A stretch of 64,000 nt of DNA from Cyprinodon diabolis (lineage: Eukaryota; Chordata; Actinopteri; Cyprinodontiformes; Cyprinodontidae). The stretch lies in the NCBI GenBank assembly GCA_030533445.1, contig CM060071.1, forward strand, positions 248,001 to 312,000. Reading direction: 5' to 3'. Position numbers and translations under genes: made by a program. Shown in pieces: positions 1-12,619 of this stretch. Positions within the stretch are counted from its first letter, which is position 1. Each line of letters starts with the position of its first letter. The notes beneath the pieces are model-generated. The model was not told where the DNA came from and made no database searches. It worked only from the letters and a program-made list of their open reading frames with translations.

Positions 1-270
1 TCTGGTTTTTAAAGGGCTCTGGTTATAACGGTCTCCAGTTTATAAAGGGCTCCTGTATATAAAGGGCTCTGATTTATGACGGGCCCTGGTTTATAAAGGG
101 TTATGGTTTATGAAGGGTCTTGTTTATAACATGCTCTGGTTTATGAAGGGCTCTGGTTTATGAATGGCTCTGGTTTATGAATGGCTCTTGTTTATAACCG
201 GCTCTGGTTTATGAAGGGTTCTTGTTTATAAGGGCCCTGGTTTATAAAGGGCTTTGGGTTTTTTAATTGT

Positions 271-545
271 ACCAGGTCTATAAAGGGCTCTGGTTTATAA
301 CGGGCTCTGGTTTATAAGGGCCCTGTTTTATAAAAGGCTGTGGTTTATAATGGGCCCTGGTTTATAAAGGGCTCTGGTTTATGAATGGCTCCGGTTTATA
401 AATGGCTCTGGTTTATGAAGGGATCAGGTTTATTAAGGGCTAGGGTTTATAAAGGGATCTGGTTTATAAATTGCTCTAGTTTATAAAGGGCTTTGGTTTA
501 TAAAGGGCTCTGGTATATTAAGGGCTCTGGTTTTTAAATGGCTCT
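271..545 (+). repeat. Domain I module, copy 1
   Basis: The block starts at ACCAGGTCTATAAAGGG and passes in order through GGGCCCTG, AAAAGGCTGTGG, ATGGGCCCTGG, ATGAATGGCTCCGG, GGGATCAGG, GGGCTAGGG and TTGCTCTAG, ending in TTTTTAAATGGCTCTGG. The same order of variants recurs at 2797-3088 and, with changes, around 1341-1650. The offset to the 2797 copy is 2526 bp at the start and 2543 bp further in, so one copy gained or lost one 17-bp monomer. Confidence 0.75.
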
Positions 546-977
546 GGTTTACAATGGTCCCAGGTTTATAAAGGGCTCTGGTTTATAAAGGGATCCGGTT
601 TATAAGGACCCTGGTTTATAAAGGGCTCTGGTTTATAATGGTCCCAGGTTTATAAAGGGCTCTGGTTTATAACGGGCTCTGGTTTAGAAAGTGCTCTGGT
701 TTACGAAGGGTTCTGGTTTATAACGGCCTCTGGTTATTAATGGGCACTGGTTTTTAATGGGTTCTGGTTTATAAGGGCCCTGGTTTATAAAAGGCTGTGG
801 TTTATAATGGGCCCTAGTTTATAAAGGGCTCTGGTCTATGAATGGCTCCGGTTTACAAATGGCTCTGGTTTATGAAGGGATCAGGTTTATTAAGGGCTGG
901 GGTTTATAAAGGGCTCTGGTTTATAAAGGGATCTCATTTATAAATGACTCTAGTTTATAAAGGGCTCCGGTTTATAA

Positions 978-1350
978 AGGGCTCCGGTGTATGAAGTGCT
1001 CTGGTTTATAAATGGCTCTGGTTTATAAAGTGCTACGCTTTGTAACGGGCTCTGGTTTATAAAGTTCTCTGGTTCATGAAGGGATCTGGTTTATTAAGGG
1101 CTCGGGTTTATAAAGGGCTCTGGTTTATAAAGGGATCTGGTTTTAAAAGGGCTCTGGTTCATAATGGTCTCCAGTTTATACAGGGCTCCTTTATATAAAG
1201 GGCTCTGGTTTATGATGGGCCCTGGTTTATAAAGGGTTATGGTTTATGAAGGGTCTGGCTTATAACGTGCTCTGGTTTATGAGGGGCTCTGGTTTATGAA
1301 TGGCTCTGGTTTATAAAGGGCTCTGGTTTTTTAATGGTCCCAGGTCTATA
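978..1350 (+). repeat. 966-bp-spaced duplication, copy 1
   Basis: This stretch includes GTGTATGAAGTGCTCTGG, the rare TGCTACGCTTTGTAACGGG (at 1031), CCAGTTTATACAGGGCTCC and GGGTCTGGCTTATAACGTG. The same order of variants occurs 966 bp downstream. Differences are scattered single bases, for example AATGGTCTCC here against AACGGTCTCC in the later copy, which is a CpG-to-TpG type change. Confidence 0.8.
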
Positions 1351-1943
1351 AAGGGCTCTGGTTTACAACGGGCTCTGGTTTATAACAGGCTCTGGTTTAT
1401 AAGGCCCTGGTTTATAAAAGGCTGTGGTTTATAATGGGCCCTGGTTTATAAAGGGCTCTGGTTTATGAATGGCTCCGGTTTATAAATGGCTCTGGTTTAT
1501 GAAGCGATCAGGTTTATTAAGGGCTAGGGTTTATAAAGAGATCTGGTTTATAAAGGGATCTGGTTTATAAATTGCTCTAGTTTATAAAGGGCTCTGGTTT
1601 ATAAAGGACTATGGTATATTAAGGGCTCTGGTTTTTAAATGGCTTTGGTTTATAAAGGGCTACGGTTTGTAACGGGCTGTGGTTTATAAAGGGATCCGGT
1701 TTATAAGGACCCTGGTTTATAAAGGGCACTGGTTTATAATGGTCCAGGTTTATAAAGGGCTCTGGTTTATAACAGTCTCTGGTTTATAAATTGCTCTAGT
1801 TTATTAAGGGCTAGGGTTTATAAAGGGATCTGGTTTATAAAGGGATCTGGTTTATAAATTGCTCTAGTTTATAAAGGGCTCTGGTTTATAAAGGGCTCTG
1901 GTATATTAAGGGCTCTAGTTTATAAAGGGCTTTGGTTTAATAA

Positions 1944-2316
1944 AGGGATCCGGTGTATGAAGTGCTCTGGTTTATAAATGGCTCTGGTTTATAAAGTGCT
2001 ACGCTTTGTAACGGGCTCTGGTTTATAAAGTGCTCTGGTTCATGAAGGGATCTGGTTTATTAAGGGCTCGGGTTTATAAAGGGCTCTGGTTTATAAAGGG
2101 ACCTGGTTTTAAAAGGGCTCTGGTTCATAACGGTCTCCAGTTTATACAGGGCTCCTGTATATAAAGGGCTCTGGTTTATGATGGGCCCTGGTTTATAAAG
2201 GGTTATGGTTTATGAAGGGTCTGGCTTATAACGTGCTCTGGTTTATGAAGGGCTCTGGTTTATGAATGGCTCTGGTTTATAAAGGGCTCTGGTTTTTTAT
2301 TGGTCCCAGGTTTATA
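1944..2316 (+). repeat. 966-bp-spaced duplication, copy 2
   Basis: This is the second copy of the block at 978-1350. The rare landmark TGCTACGCTTTGTAACGGG is at 1997, exactly 966 bp after the first. Because 966 is not a multiple of 17, the interval includes some 16-bp monomers, which are typical of this domain. Confidence 0.8.
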
Positions 2317-2796
2317 AAGGGATCTGGTTTATAACGGGCTCTGGTTTAGAAAGTGCTCTGGTTTATGAAGGGTTCTGGTTTATATGGGCCTCTGGTTTAT
2401 AAAAGGCTTTGGTTTATAATGGGCCCTGGTTTATAAAGGGCTCTGGTTCATGAAGGGATCTGGTTTATTAAGGGCTCGGTGTTATAAAGGGCTATGGTTT
2501 ATAAAGGGATCTGTTTTTTAAAGGGCTCTGGTTTATTAAGGGTCTTGTTTATAACGTGCTCTGGTTTATGAAGGGCTCTGGTTTATGAATGGCTCTGGTT
2601 TATAACGGGATCTGGTTTTAAACGTTTTCTGGTTTATAAGGGCCCTGGTTTATAAAAGGCTGTGGTTTATAATGGTCCCTGGTTTATAAAGGGCTCTGGT
2701 ATATGAATGGCTCTTGTTTATAACCGGCTCTGGTTTCTGAAGGGCTCTGGTTTATAAGGGCCCTGGTTTATAAAGGGCTTTGTGTTTTGTAATGGT

Positions 2797-3088
2797 ACCA
2801 GGTCTATAAAGGGCTCTGGTTTATAACAGGCTCTGGTTTATAACGGGCTCTGGTTTATAAGGGCCCTGGTTTATAAAAGGCAGTGGTTTATAATGGGCCC
2901 TGGTTTATAAAGGGCTCTGGTTTATGAATGGCTCCGGTTTATAAATGGCTCTGGTTTATGAAGGGATCAGGTTTATTAAGGGCTAGGGTTTATAAAGGGA
3001 TCTGGTTTATAAATTGCTCTAGTTTATAAAGGGCTTTGGTTTATAAAGGGCTCTGGTATATTAAGGGCTCTGGTTTTTAAATGGCTCT
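2797..3088 (+). repeat. Domain I module, copy 2 of the 271-545 block
   Basis: It carries the same ordered series of variant monomers as 271-545, with one additional monomer (AACAGGCTCTGG) near its start. Landmarks: ACCAGGTCTA at 2797 and TTGCTCTAG at 3014, matching 271 and 471. It is followed by a further partial repeat of the GGGATCAGG, GGGCTAGGG, TTGCTCTAG series ending near 3260. Confidence 0.75.
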
Positions 3089-4889
3089 GGTTTATAAAGG
3101 GCTATGGTTTGTAACGGGCTCTGGTTTATAAAGGGATCCGGTTTATAAGGACCCTGGTTTATAAAGGGCTCTGGTTTATAAATGGCTCTGGTTTATGAAG
3201 GGATCAGGTTTATTAAGGGCTAGGGTTTATAAAGGGATCTGGTTTATAAATTGCTCTAGTTTATAAAGGGCTCCGGTTATTAACGGGCACTGGTTTTTAA
3301 TGGGCTCTGGTTTATAAGGACCCTGGTTTATAAAAGTTTGTGGTTTATAACGGGCCCTGGTTTATAAAGGGCTCTGGTTAATGAAGGGATCTGGTTTTTA
3401 AAGGGCTCTGGTTCATAACGGTCGCCAGTTTATACAGGGCTCCTGTATATAAAGGGCTATGGTTTATGACGGGCACTGGTTTACAAAAGGTTATGGTTTA
3501 TGAAGGGTCTTGTTTATAACATGCTCTGGTTTATGAAGGGCTCTGGTTTATAACGGGATCTGGTTTTAAACGGGCTCTGGTTTATAAGGGCCCTGGATTA
3601 TAAAAGGCTTTGGTTTATAATGGTCCCTGGTTTATAAAGGGCTCTGGTATATGAATGGCTCTGGTTTATGAATGGCTCTTGTTTATAACCGGCTCTGGTT
3701 TCTGAATGGCTCTGGTTTATAAGGGCCCTGGTTTATAAAGGGCTTTGGGTTTTGTAATGGTACCAGGTCTATAAAGGGCTCTGGTTTATAACGGGCTCTG
3801 GTTTATAAAGGGCTCTGGTTTATAATGGGATCCGGTTTATAAGGACCCTGGTTTATAAAGGGCTCTGGTTTTTAATGGGCTCTGGTTTATAAGGACCCTG
3901 GTTTATAAAAGGCTGTGGTTTATAATGGGCCCTGGTTTATAAAGGGCTCTGGTTCATGAAGGGATCTGGTTTATTAAAGGCTCGGTGTTATAAAGGGCTA
4001 TGGTTTATAAAGGGATCTGGTTTTTAAAGGGCTCAGGTTCATAACGGTCTCCAGTTTATACAGGGCTCCTGTATATAAAGGGCTCTGTTTTATGAGGGGC
4101 CCTGGTTTATAAAGGGTTATGGTTTATGAAGGGTCTTGTTTATAACGTGCTCTGGTTTATGAAGGGCTCTGGTTTATGAATGGCTCTGGTTTATAACGGG
4201 ATCTGGTTTTAAACGGTCTCTGGTTTATAAGGGCCCTGGTTTATAAAAGGCTGTGGTTTATAATGGTCCCTGGTTTATAAAGGGCTCTGGTATATGAATG
4301 GCTCTGGTTTATGAATGGCTCTTGTTTATAACCGGCTCTGGTTTATGAGGGGCTCTGGTTTATAAGGGCCCTGGTTTATAAAAGGCTGTGGTTTATGAAG
4401 GGATCAGGTTTATTAAGGGCTTGGGTTTATAAAGGGATCTGGTTTATAAAGGGTTCTGGTTTATAAAGGGCTCTGGTTTTTAATGGGCTCTGGCTTCTAA
4501 CGGGCTTTGGTTTAGAAAGGCCTATGGTTTATAACAGGCTCTGGTTTATAACCGGCTCTGGTTTATAAAGTGTTCTCGTTTATAACGGGCTCTGGTTTAA
4601 AACTGGCTTTGGTTTATAAAGGGCTCTGGTTTATAAAGGGTTCTGGTTTATGACAAGCTCTGGTATATGAAGGGCTTTGGTTTCTAAAGGGCTTCGGTTT
4701 CTAAAGGTCTTTGGTTTATAAAGGGCTCTTGTTTATAAAGGGCTCTGGTTTATAAAGGGCTCTGGTTTATAACGGGCTCTCGTTTTTAACGGCCTGTGGC
4801 TTATAACAGGCTTTGGTTTAAAAAGGCCTCTGGTTTATAACAGGATCTGGTTTATAACCGGCCTTGGTTTATAAAGGGCTCTGGTTTAT

Positions 4890-7420
4890 AAAGGGCTCTG
4901 GCTTATAAAGGCCTCTGGTTTATAACAGGCTCTGGTTTATAACCGGCTTTGGTTTATAAAGGGTTTTGGTTTTTAACAGGCTCTGGTTTATAACCGGCTT
5001 TGGTTTATAAAGGGCTCTGGTTTATAAAGGGCTCTGGTTTATAACAGGCTCTGGTGAATAAAAAGTTCTGGTTTACAACGGGCTCTAGTTTATAACCGGC
5101 TTTGGTTTATAAAGGGCTCTGGTTTATAAAGGGCTGTGGTTTATAACAGGCTCTGGTATATAGAGGGCTTTGGTTTATAAAGGGCTTTGGTTTATAAAGT
5201 GCTCTGGTTTAAAAAGCGCTATGGTTTATAACGGGATCTTGTTTATAAAGGGTTCTGGTTTATAAAGGGCTCTGGTTTTTAATGGGCTCTGGCTTCTAAC
5301 GGGCTTTGGTTTAGAAAGGCCTATGGTTTATAACAGGCTCTGGTTTATAACCGGCTCTGGTTTATAAAGTGTTCTCGTTTACAACGGGCTCTGGTTTAAA
5401 ACTGGCTTTGGTTTATAAAGGGCTCTGGTTTATAAAGGGTTCTGGTTTATAAAGGGCTCTGGTTTGTAACTGGCTTTTGTTTATAACGGGCTCTGGTTTA
5501 TAATGGGCTCTGGTTTATAACCGGCTTTGGTTTATAAAGGGCTCTGGTTTATAAAGGGCTATGGTTTATGACAGGCTCTGGTTAATAAAGGGCTGTGGTT
5601 TATAAAGGGCTCTGGTTTATAACTGGCTATGTTTTAAAAAGGGCTCTGGTTTTTAACGGGTTCTGGTCTATAACCGGCTCTGGTTTAAAAAGGCCTTTGG
5701 TTTGTAAAGGGCTCTGGTCTTTAACCGGCTCTGGTTTAAAAAGGGTCTGGTTTATAACCGGCCTTGGTTAATAAAGGGCTCTGCTTTATAAACGGCTCTT
5801 GTTTCTTACAGGCTCTGGTATATAACTGGCTCTGGTTTATTACAGGCTCTGGTATATAAAGGGCTTTGGTTTCTAAAGGGCTTTGGTTTCTAAAGGGCGC
5901 TGGGTTATAAAGGCCTCTGGTTTATAAAGGGCTCTGGTTTTTAATGGGCTCTGGTTTATAACGGGCTCTGGTTTATAAAGGGTTCTGGTTTATAAAGGGC
6001 TCTGGTTTGTAATGGGCTCTGGTTTATAACAGGCTTTGTTTTAAAAAGGGCTCTTGTTTATAACAGGCTCTGGTTTATAACCGGCTTTGGTTTATAACGG
6101 GCTATGGTTTATAACGGGATCTGGATTACAAAGGGTTCTGGTTTATAACAGGCTCTGGTATATAAAGGGCTTTGGTTTCTAAAAGGCTGTGGTTTATAAA
6201 GGGCTTTGGTTTATAAAGGGTTCTGGTTTATAAAGGGCTCTAGTTTGTAAAGGGCTCTGGTTTATGAAAGGCTCTGGTTTATAAAGGGTTCTGGTTTATA
6301 AAGGGCCCTGGTTTTTAATGGGATCTGGCTTATAAAGGCCTCTGGTTTATAACAGCCTCTGGTTTATAACCGGCTTTGGTTTATAAAGGATTCTGGTTTA
6401 TGACAGGCTCTGGTTTACAACCGGCTTTGGTTTATAAAGGGCTGTGGTTCATAACAGGCTCTGGTATATAGAGGGCTTTGGTTTATAAAGGGCTTTGGTT
6501 TATAAAGAGCTTTGGTTTATAAAGGGCTATGGTTTATAACGGGATCTGGTTAATAAAGGGTTCTGGTTTATAAAGGGCTCTGTTTTTTAATGGGCTCTGG
6601 TTTAAAAGGGGCCTTGGTTTCTAAAGGGCTTTGGTTTATATAGGGCTTTGATTTATAAAGGGCTCTGGTTTATAATGGGCTCTGGTTTATAAAGGGTTCT
6701 GGTTTATAAAGGGCTCTGGTTTTTAACGGCGTATGGCTTATAACTGGCATTGGTTTAAAAAGGCCTCTGGTTTATAACAGGCTCTGGTTTATAACCGTCT
6801 TTGGTTTATAAAGGGCTCTGGTTTATAACGGGCTCTGGTTTATAACCGGCTTTGGTTTATAAAGGGCTCTGGTTTATAAAGGGCTCTGGTTTATCACAGG
6901 CTCTGAAATATAAAGGGATTTGGTTTCTAAAGGGCTTTGGTTTATAAAGGGAGTTGTGTTTTAAAGGGCTCTGGTTTATAAAGGGCTCTGGTTTATAAAG
7001 GGCTATGGTTTTTTAATGGGCTCTGGTTCATAAAGGGCTCTGGTTTATAACTGGCTCTGGTTTATAACGGGCTCTGGTTTAAAAAGGGCTTTGGTTTTTA
7101 CAGGGCTCTGGTTTATAAAGGGCTCTGGTTTATAAATGGCTCTGGTTTATAACGGGCTATGGTTTATAAAGGGTTCTGGCTTATAAAGGGCTCTGGTTCT
7201 TAACGGCCTCTGGCTTATAACGGGCTTTGGTTCAAAAAGGCCTCTGGATTATAACAGGCTCTGGTTTATAACCGGCTTTGGTTTATGAAGGGCTCTGGTT
7301 TATTACAGGCTCTGGTATATAAAGGGCTTTTGTTTATAAAGGGCTTTTGGTTTATAAAGGGCTCTGGTTTATAAAGGGTTCTGGTTCATAACAGGCTCTG
7401 GTTAATAAAGGGCTCTGGTT
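4890..7420 (+). repeat. Dispersed segmental duplication, copy 1
   Basis: The order of rare variants here is repeated about 7.6-7.7 kb downstream in 12620-15000: GGTGAATAAAAAG, the GTATATAGAGGGCTTTGG unit, CTTCTAACGGGC, GTGTTCTCG, GGCTATGTTTTAAAAAGGG, CTGGATTACAAAGGG and CTCTGAAATATAAAGG. The offset is 7720 bp at GTGTTCTCG and 7619 bp at CTGGATTACA; the 101-bp drop is about six monomers lost from the later copy. Confidence 0.75.
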
Positions 7421-7955
7421 TTTTTTGGGCTCTGGTTCATAAAGGGCTCTGGTTTATAAAGCATTCCGGTTTATAAAGGGCTCTGGTTTTTAACTGGCTC
7501 TGGTTTAAAAAGGGCTCTGGTTTTTAACGGGCTCTGGTCTATAACCGGCATTGGTTTAAAAAGGCCTTTGGTTTGTAAAGGGCTCTGGTCTATAACCGGC
7601 TCTGGTTTAAAAAGGGTCTGGTTTATAACTGGCTTTGGTTAATAAAGGGCTCTGGTTTATTAAGAGCTCTGGTTTATAACAGGCTCTGGTTTATAACCGG
7701 CTTTGGTTTATAAAGGGCTCTGGTTTATAAAGGGCTGTGGTTCATAACAGGCTCTGGTATAAAGATGGCTTTGGTTTATAAAGGGCTTTGGTTTATAAAG
7801 AGCTTTGGTTTATAAATGGCTCTGGTTTATTACAGGCTCTGGTATATAAATGGCTCTGGTTTATTACAGGCTCTGGTATATAAAGGGCTTTGGTTACTAA
7901 AGGGCTTTGGTTTCTAAAGGGCTTTGGTTTCTAAAGGGCTCTGGTTTATAAAGGG
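6969..7955 (+). repeat. 987-bp tandem duplication, unit 1
   Basis: The sequence from about 6969 is repeated almost unchanged starting at about 7956. Landmarks all give an offset of 987 bp: CTCTGGTTCATAAAGGG at 7021 and 8008, GTTTATGAAGGG at 7281 and 8268, TTACTAAAGGG at 7894 and 8881. I saw only a few single-base differences, for example GGTTCATAACAGG near 7386 against GGTTTATAACAGG, and CCGGCATTGG near 7550 against CCGGCTTTGG. 987 is 58 monomers plus 1 bp. Confidence 0.9.
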
Positions 7956-8942
7956 CTGTGGTTTATAAAGGGCTCTGGTTTATAAAGGGCTATGGTTTTT
8001 TAATGGGCTCTGGTTCATAAAGGGCTCTGGTTTATAACTGGCTCTGGTTTATAACGGGCTCTGGTTTAAAAAGGGCTTTGGTTTTTACAGGGCTCTGGTT
8101 TATAAAGGGCTCTGGTTTATAAATGGCTCTGGTTTATAACGGGCTATGGTTTATAAAGGGTTCTGGCTTATAAAGGGCTCTGGTTCTTAACGGCCTCTGG
8201 CTTATAACGGGCTTTGGTTCAAAAAGGCCTCTGGATTATAACAGGCTCTGGTTTATAACCGGCTTTGGTTTATGAAGGGCTCTGGTTTATTACAGGCTCT
8301 GGTATATAAAGGGCTTTTGTTTATAAAGGGCTTTTGGTTTATAAAGGGCTCTGGTTTATAAAGGGTTCTGGTTTATAACAGGCTCTGGTTAATAAAGGGC
8401 TCTGGTTTTTTTTGGGCTCTGGTTCATAAAGGGCTCTGGTTTATAAAGCATTCCGGTTTATAAAGGGCTCTGGTTTTTAACTGGCTCTGGTTTAAAAAGG
8501 GCTCTGGTTTTTAACGGGCTCTGGTCTATAACCGGCTTTGGTTTAAAAAGGCCTTTGGTTTGTAAAGGGCTCTGGTCTATAACCGGCTCTGGTTTAAAAA
8601 GGGTCTGGTTTATAACTGGCTTTGGTTAATAAAGGGCTCTGGTTTATTAAGAGCTCTGGTTTATAACAGGCTCTGGTTTATAACCGGCTTTGGTTTATAA
8701 AGGGCTCTGGTTTATAAAGGGCTGTGGTTCATAACAGGCTCTGGTATAAAGATGGCTTTGGTTTATAAAGGGCTTTGGTTTATAAAGAGCTTTGGTTTAT
8801 AAATGGCTCTGGTTTATTACAGGCTCTGGTATATAAATGGCTCTGGTTTATTACAGGCTCTGGTATATAAAGGGCTTTGGTTACTAAAGGGCTTTGGTTT
8901 CTAAAGGGCTTTGGTTTCTAAAGGGCTCTGGTTTATAAAGGG
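7956..8942 (+). repeat. 987-bp tandem duplication, unit 2
   Basis: Second unit of the pair; identity continues about 24 bp further, to near 8966, then breaks at GGTTGTTAAAGGGCTTTGG. The near-perfect match over about 1 kb of otherwise variable monomers indicates a recent event. An assembly duplication would look the same. Confidence 0.9.
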
Positions 8943-11900
8943 CTGTGGTTTATAAAGGGCTCTGGTTGTTAAAGGGCTTTGGTTTATAACGGGCTCTGGT
9001 TTAAAAAGGGTTCTGGTTTATAAAGGGCTCTGGTTTATAACCGGCTTTGGTTTATAACTGGCTCTGGCTGATAAAGGGCTCTGGTTTATAACAGACTCTG
9101 GTTAATAAAGCGTTCTGGTTTATAAAGGGCTCTGGTTTTTAACTGGCTCTGGTTTAAAAAGGGCTCTGGTTTTTAACGGGCTCTGGTCTATAACCGGCTC
9201 TGGTTTAAAAAGGCCTTTGGTTTGTAAAGGGCTATAGTCTATAACCGGCTCTGGTTTAAAAACGGTCTGGTTTATAACCGGCTTTGGTTAATAAAGGGCT
9301 CTGGTTTATAAACGGCTCTGGTTTATTACAGGCTCTGGTATATAAATGGTTCTGGTTTATTACAGGCTCTGGTATATAAAGGGCTTTGGTTTCTAAAGTG
9401 GTTTGGTTTCTAAAGGGCGCTGGGTTATAAAGGGCTCTGGTTTATAAAGGGCTCTGGTTTTTACAGGGCTCTGGTTTATAACGGGCTCTGGTTTATAAAG
9501 GGTTCTGGTTTATAAAGGGCTCTGGTTTGTAATGGGCTCTGGTTTATAACGGGCTTTGGTTTAAAAAGGGCTCTGGTTTATAACAGGCTCTTGTTTATAA
9601 CCGGCTTTGGCTTCTAAAGGGCTCTGGTTTATTAAGGGCTCTGATTTATAACAGGCTCTGGTGAATAAAGAGCTCTGGTTTATAACAGGCTCTGGTTTAT
9701 AACCGGCTTTGGTTTATAAACGGCTCTGGTTTATAAAGGGGTGTGGTTCATAACAGGCTCTGGTATAAAGAAGGCTTTGGTTTATAAAGGGCTTTGGTTT
9801 ATAAAGAGCTTTGGTTTATAAAGGGCCAAGGTTTATAACGGGATCTGGTTTATAAAGGGGTCTGGTTTATAAAGGGCTCTGGTTTTTAATGGGCTCTGGT
9901 TTAAAAAGGGCCTAAGTTTCTTAAGGGCTTTGGTTTATATAGGGCTTTGATTTATAAAGGGCTCTGGTTTATAACGGGCTCTGGTTTATAAAGGGTTCTG
10001 GTTTATAAAGGGCTCTGGTTTTTAACGGCCTCTGGCTTATAACGGGCTTTGGTTTAAAAAGGCCTCTGGTTTATAACAGGCTCTGGTTTATAACCGTCTT
10101 TGGTTTATAAAGGGCTCTGGTTTATAACGGGCTCTGGTTTATAACCGGCTTTGGTTTATAAAGGGCTCTGGTTTATTACAGGCTCTGGTATATAAAGGGC
10201 TTTGGTTTATAAAGGGTGCTGGGTTTTAAAGGGCTCTTGATTGTAAAGGGCTCTGGTTTATAACGGGCTCTGGTTTATAAAGGGCTCTGTTTTTTTAATG
10301 GGCTCTGCTTCATAAAGGGCTCTGGTTTATAACTGGCTCTGGTTTATAACGGGCTCTGATTTAAAAAGGGCTTTGGTTTATACAGGGCTCTGGTTTATAA
10401 AGGGCTCTGGTTTATAACGGGCTCTGGTTTATAAAGGGTTCTGGTATATAAAGGGCTCTGGTTCTTAACGGCCTCTGGCTTATAACGGGCTTTGGTTTAA
10501 AAAGGCCTCTGGATTATAACAGGCTCTGGTTTATAACCGGCTTTGGTTTATGAAGGGCTCTGGTTTATTACAGGCTCTGGTATATAAAGGGCTTTGGTTT
10601 ATAAAGGGCTCTGGTTTATAAAGTGCTCTGGTTTATAAAGGGCTCTAGTTTGTAAAGGGATCTGGTTTATAAAGGGCTCTGGTTTATAAATGGTTCTGTT
10701 TTATAACAGGCTCTGGTTTATAACCGGCTTTGGTTTATAAAGGGTTCTGGATTATTAAGGGCTCTGGTTTATAACAGGCTCTGGTGAATAAAGAGCTCTG
10801 GTTTATAACAGGCTCTGGTTTATAACCGGCTTTGGTTTATAAAGGGCTCTGGTTTATAAAGGGCTGTGGTTTATAATAGGCTCTGGTATATAGAGGGCTT
10901 TGGTTTATAAAAGGCTTTGGTTTATAAAGAGCTTTGGTTTATAAAGGGCTATTGTTTATAATGGGATCTGGTTTATAAAGGGTTCTGGTTTATAAAGGGC
11001 TCTGGTTTTTAATGGGCTCTGGTTTAAAAAGGGCTCTGGTTTTTAACGGCCTCTGGCTTATAACAGGCTTTGGTTTAAAAAGGCCTCTGGTTTATAACAG
11101 GCTCTGGTTTATAACCGTCTTTGGTTTATAAAGGGCTCTGGTTTATAACGGGCTCTGGTATATAACTGGCTTTGGTTTATAAAGGGCTCTGGTTTATAAA
11201 GGGCTCTGGTTTATTACAGGCTCTGGTCTATAAAGGGCTTTGGTTTATAAAGGGCGCTGGGTTTTAAAGGGCTCTGGTTTATAAAGGGCTCTGGTTTATA
11301 ACGGGCTCTGGTTAATAAAGGGCTCTGGTTTTTTATTGGGCTCTGGTTCATAAAGGGCTCTGGTTTATAACTGGCTCTGGTTTATAACGGGCTCTGGTTT
11401 AAAAAGGGCTTTGGTTTATACAGGGCTCTGGTTTATAAAGGGCTCTGGTTTATAAAGTGCTCTGGTTTATAACGGGCTCTGATTTATAAAGGGTTCGGGT
11501 TTATAAAGGGCTCTGGTTCTTAACGGCCTCTGGCTTATAACAGGCTTTCGTTTAAAAAGGCCTCTGGATTATAACAGGCTCTGGTTTATATCCGGCTTTG
11601 GTTTATAAAGGGCTCTGGTTTATTACAGGCTCTGGTATATAAAGGGCTTTGGTTTATAAAGGGCTTTGGTTTATAAAGGGCTCTGGTTTATAACAGGCTC
11701 TGGTTTATAAAGCGTTCTGGTTAATAAAGGGCTCTGGTCTATAACCGGCTCTGGTTTAAAAAGGGACTGGTTTATAACCGGCTTTGGTTTATTACAGGCT
11801 CTGGTATATAAATGACTCTGCTTTATTACAGGCTCTGGTATATAAAGGGCTTGGGTTTCTAAAGGGCTTTGGTTTATAAAGGGCTCTGGTTTTTAAAGGG

Positions 11901-12619
11901 TTCTGGTTTATAAAGGGCTCTGGTTTATAATGGGCTCTGGTTTATGACGTGCTTTGGTTTAAAAAGGGCTCTGGTTTATAACAGGCTCTGGTTTATAACC
12001 GGCTTTGGTTTATAACGGGCTCTGGTTCATAAAGGGCTCTGGTTTATAACAGGCTCTGGTTTATAAAGGATTCTGGTTTATAAAGGGCTCTGGTTTTTAA
12101 CTGGATCTGGTTTAAAAAGGGCTCTGGTTTTTAACGGGCTCTGGTCTATAACCGGCTCTGGTTTAAAAAGGCCTTAGGTTTGTAAAGGGCTCTGGTCTAT
12201 AACTGGCTCTGGTTCAAAAAGGGTCTGGATTATAACCGGCTTTGGTTAATAAAGGGCTCTGGTTTATAAACGGCTCTGGTTTATTACAGGCTCTGGTATA
12301 TAAATGGCTCTGGTTAATTACAGGCTCTGATATATAAAGGGCTTTGGTCTCTAAAGGGCTTTGGTTTCTAAAGGGCGCTGGATTATAAAGGGCTCTGGTT
12401 TATAAAGGGCTCTGGTTTTTAAAGGGCTCTGGTTTATAACGGGCTCTGGTTTATAAAGGGTTCTGGTTTATAAAGGGCTCTGGATTGTAATGGGCTCTGG
12501 TTTATAACGGGCTTTGGTTTAAAAAGGGCTCTGGTTTATAACAGGCTCTGGTTTATAACCGGCTTTGGTTTATAACGGGCTCTGGTTTATAACGGGCTCT
12601 GGTTTATAACCGGCTTTGG

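Larger units (their letters stand above)
1..4445 (+). repeat. Array domain I: divergent GGGCCC/GGATC-rich subfamily
   Basis: This part uses monomer variants that are rare or absent later: 16-bp units GGTTTATAAGGGCCCT, units with TTTATGAA, GGGATCTGG and GGGATCCGG, GGGCTAGGGTTTAT, and TTGCTCTAG. The units vary more from one to the next than in the rest of the window, and copies of blocks are less alike. Recognisable blocks still recur: the ACCAGGTCTATAAAGGG block begins near 271, 2797 and about 3762, and the CCAGTTTATACAGGG block near 35, 1171, 2137, 3425 and 4051. The last typical units (GGGATCAGG, GGGATCTGG) are near 4391-4444, after which the variant set changes within about one monomer. This could be an older or edge-ward part of the array, but direction cannot be proved here. 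Confidence 0.85.
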
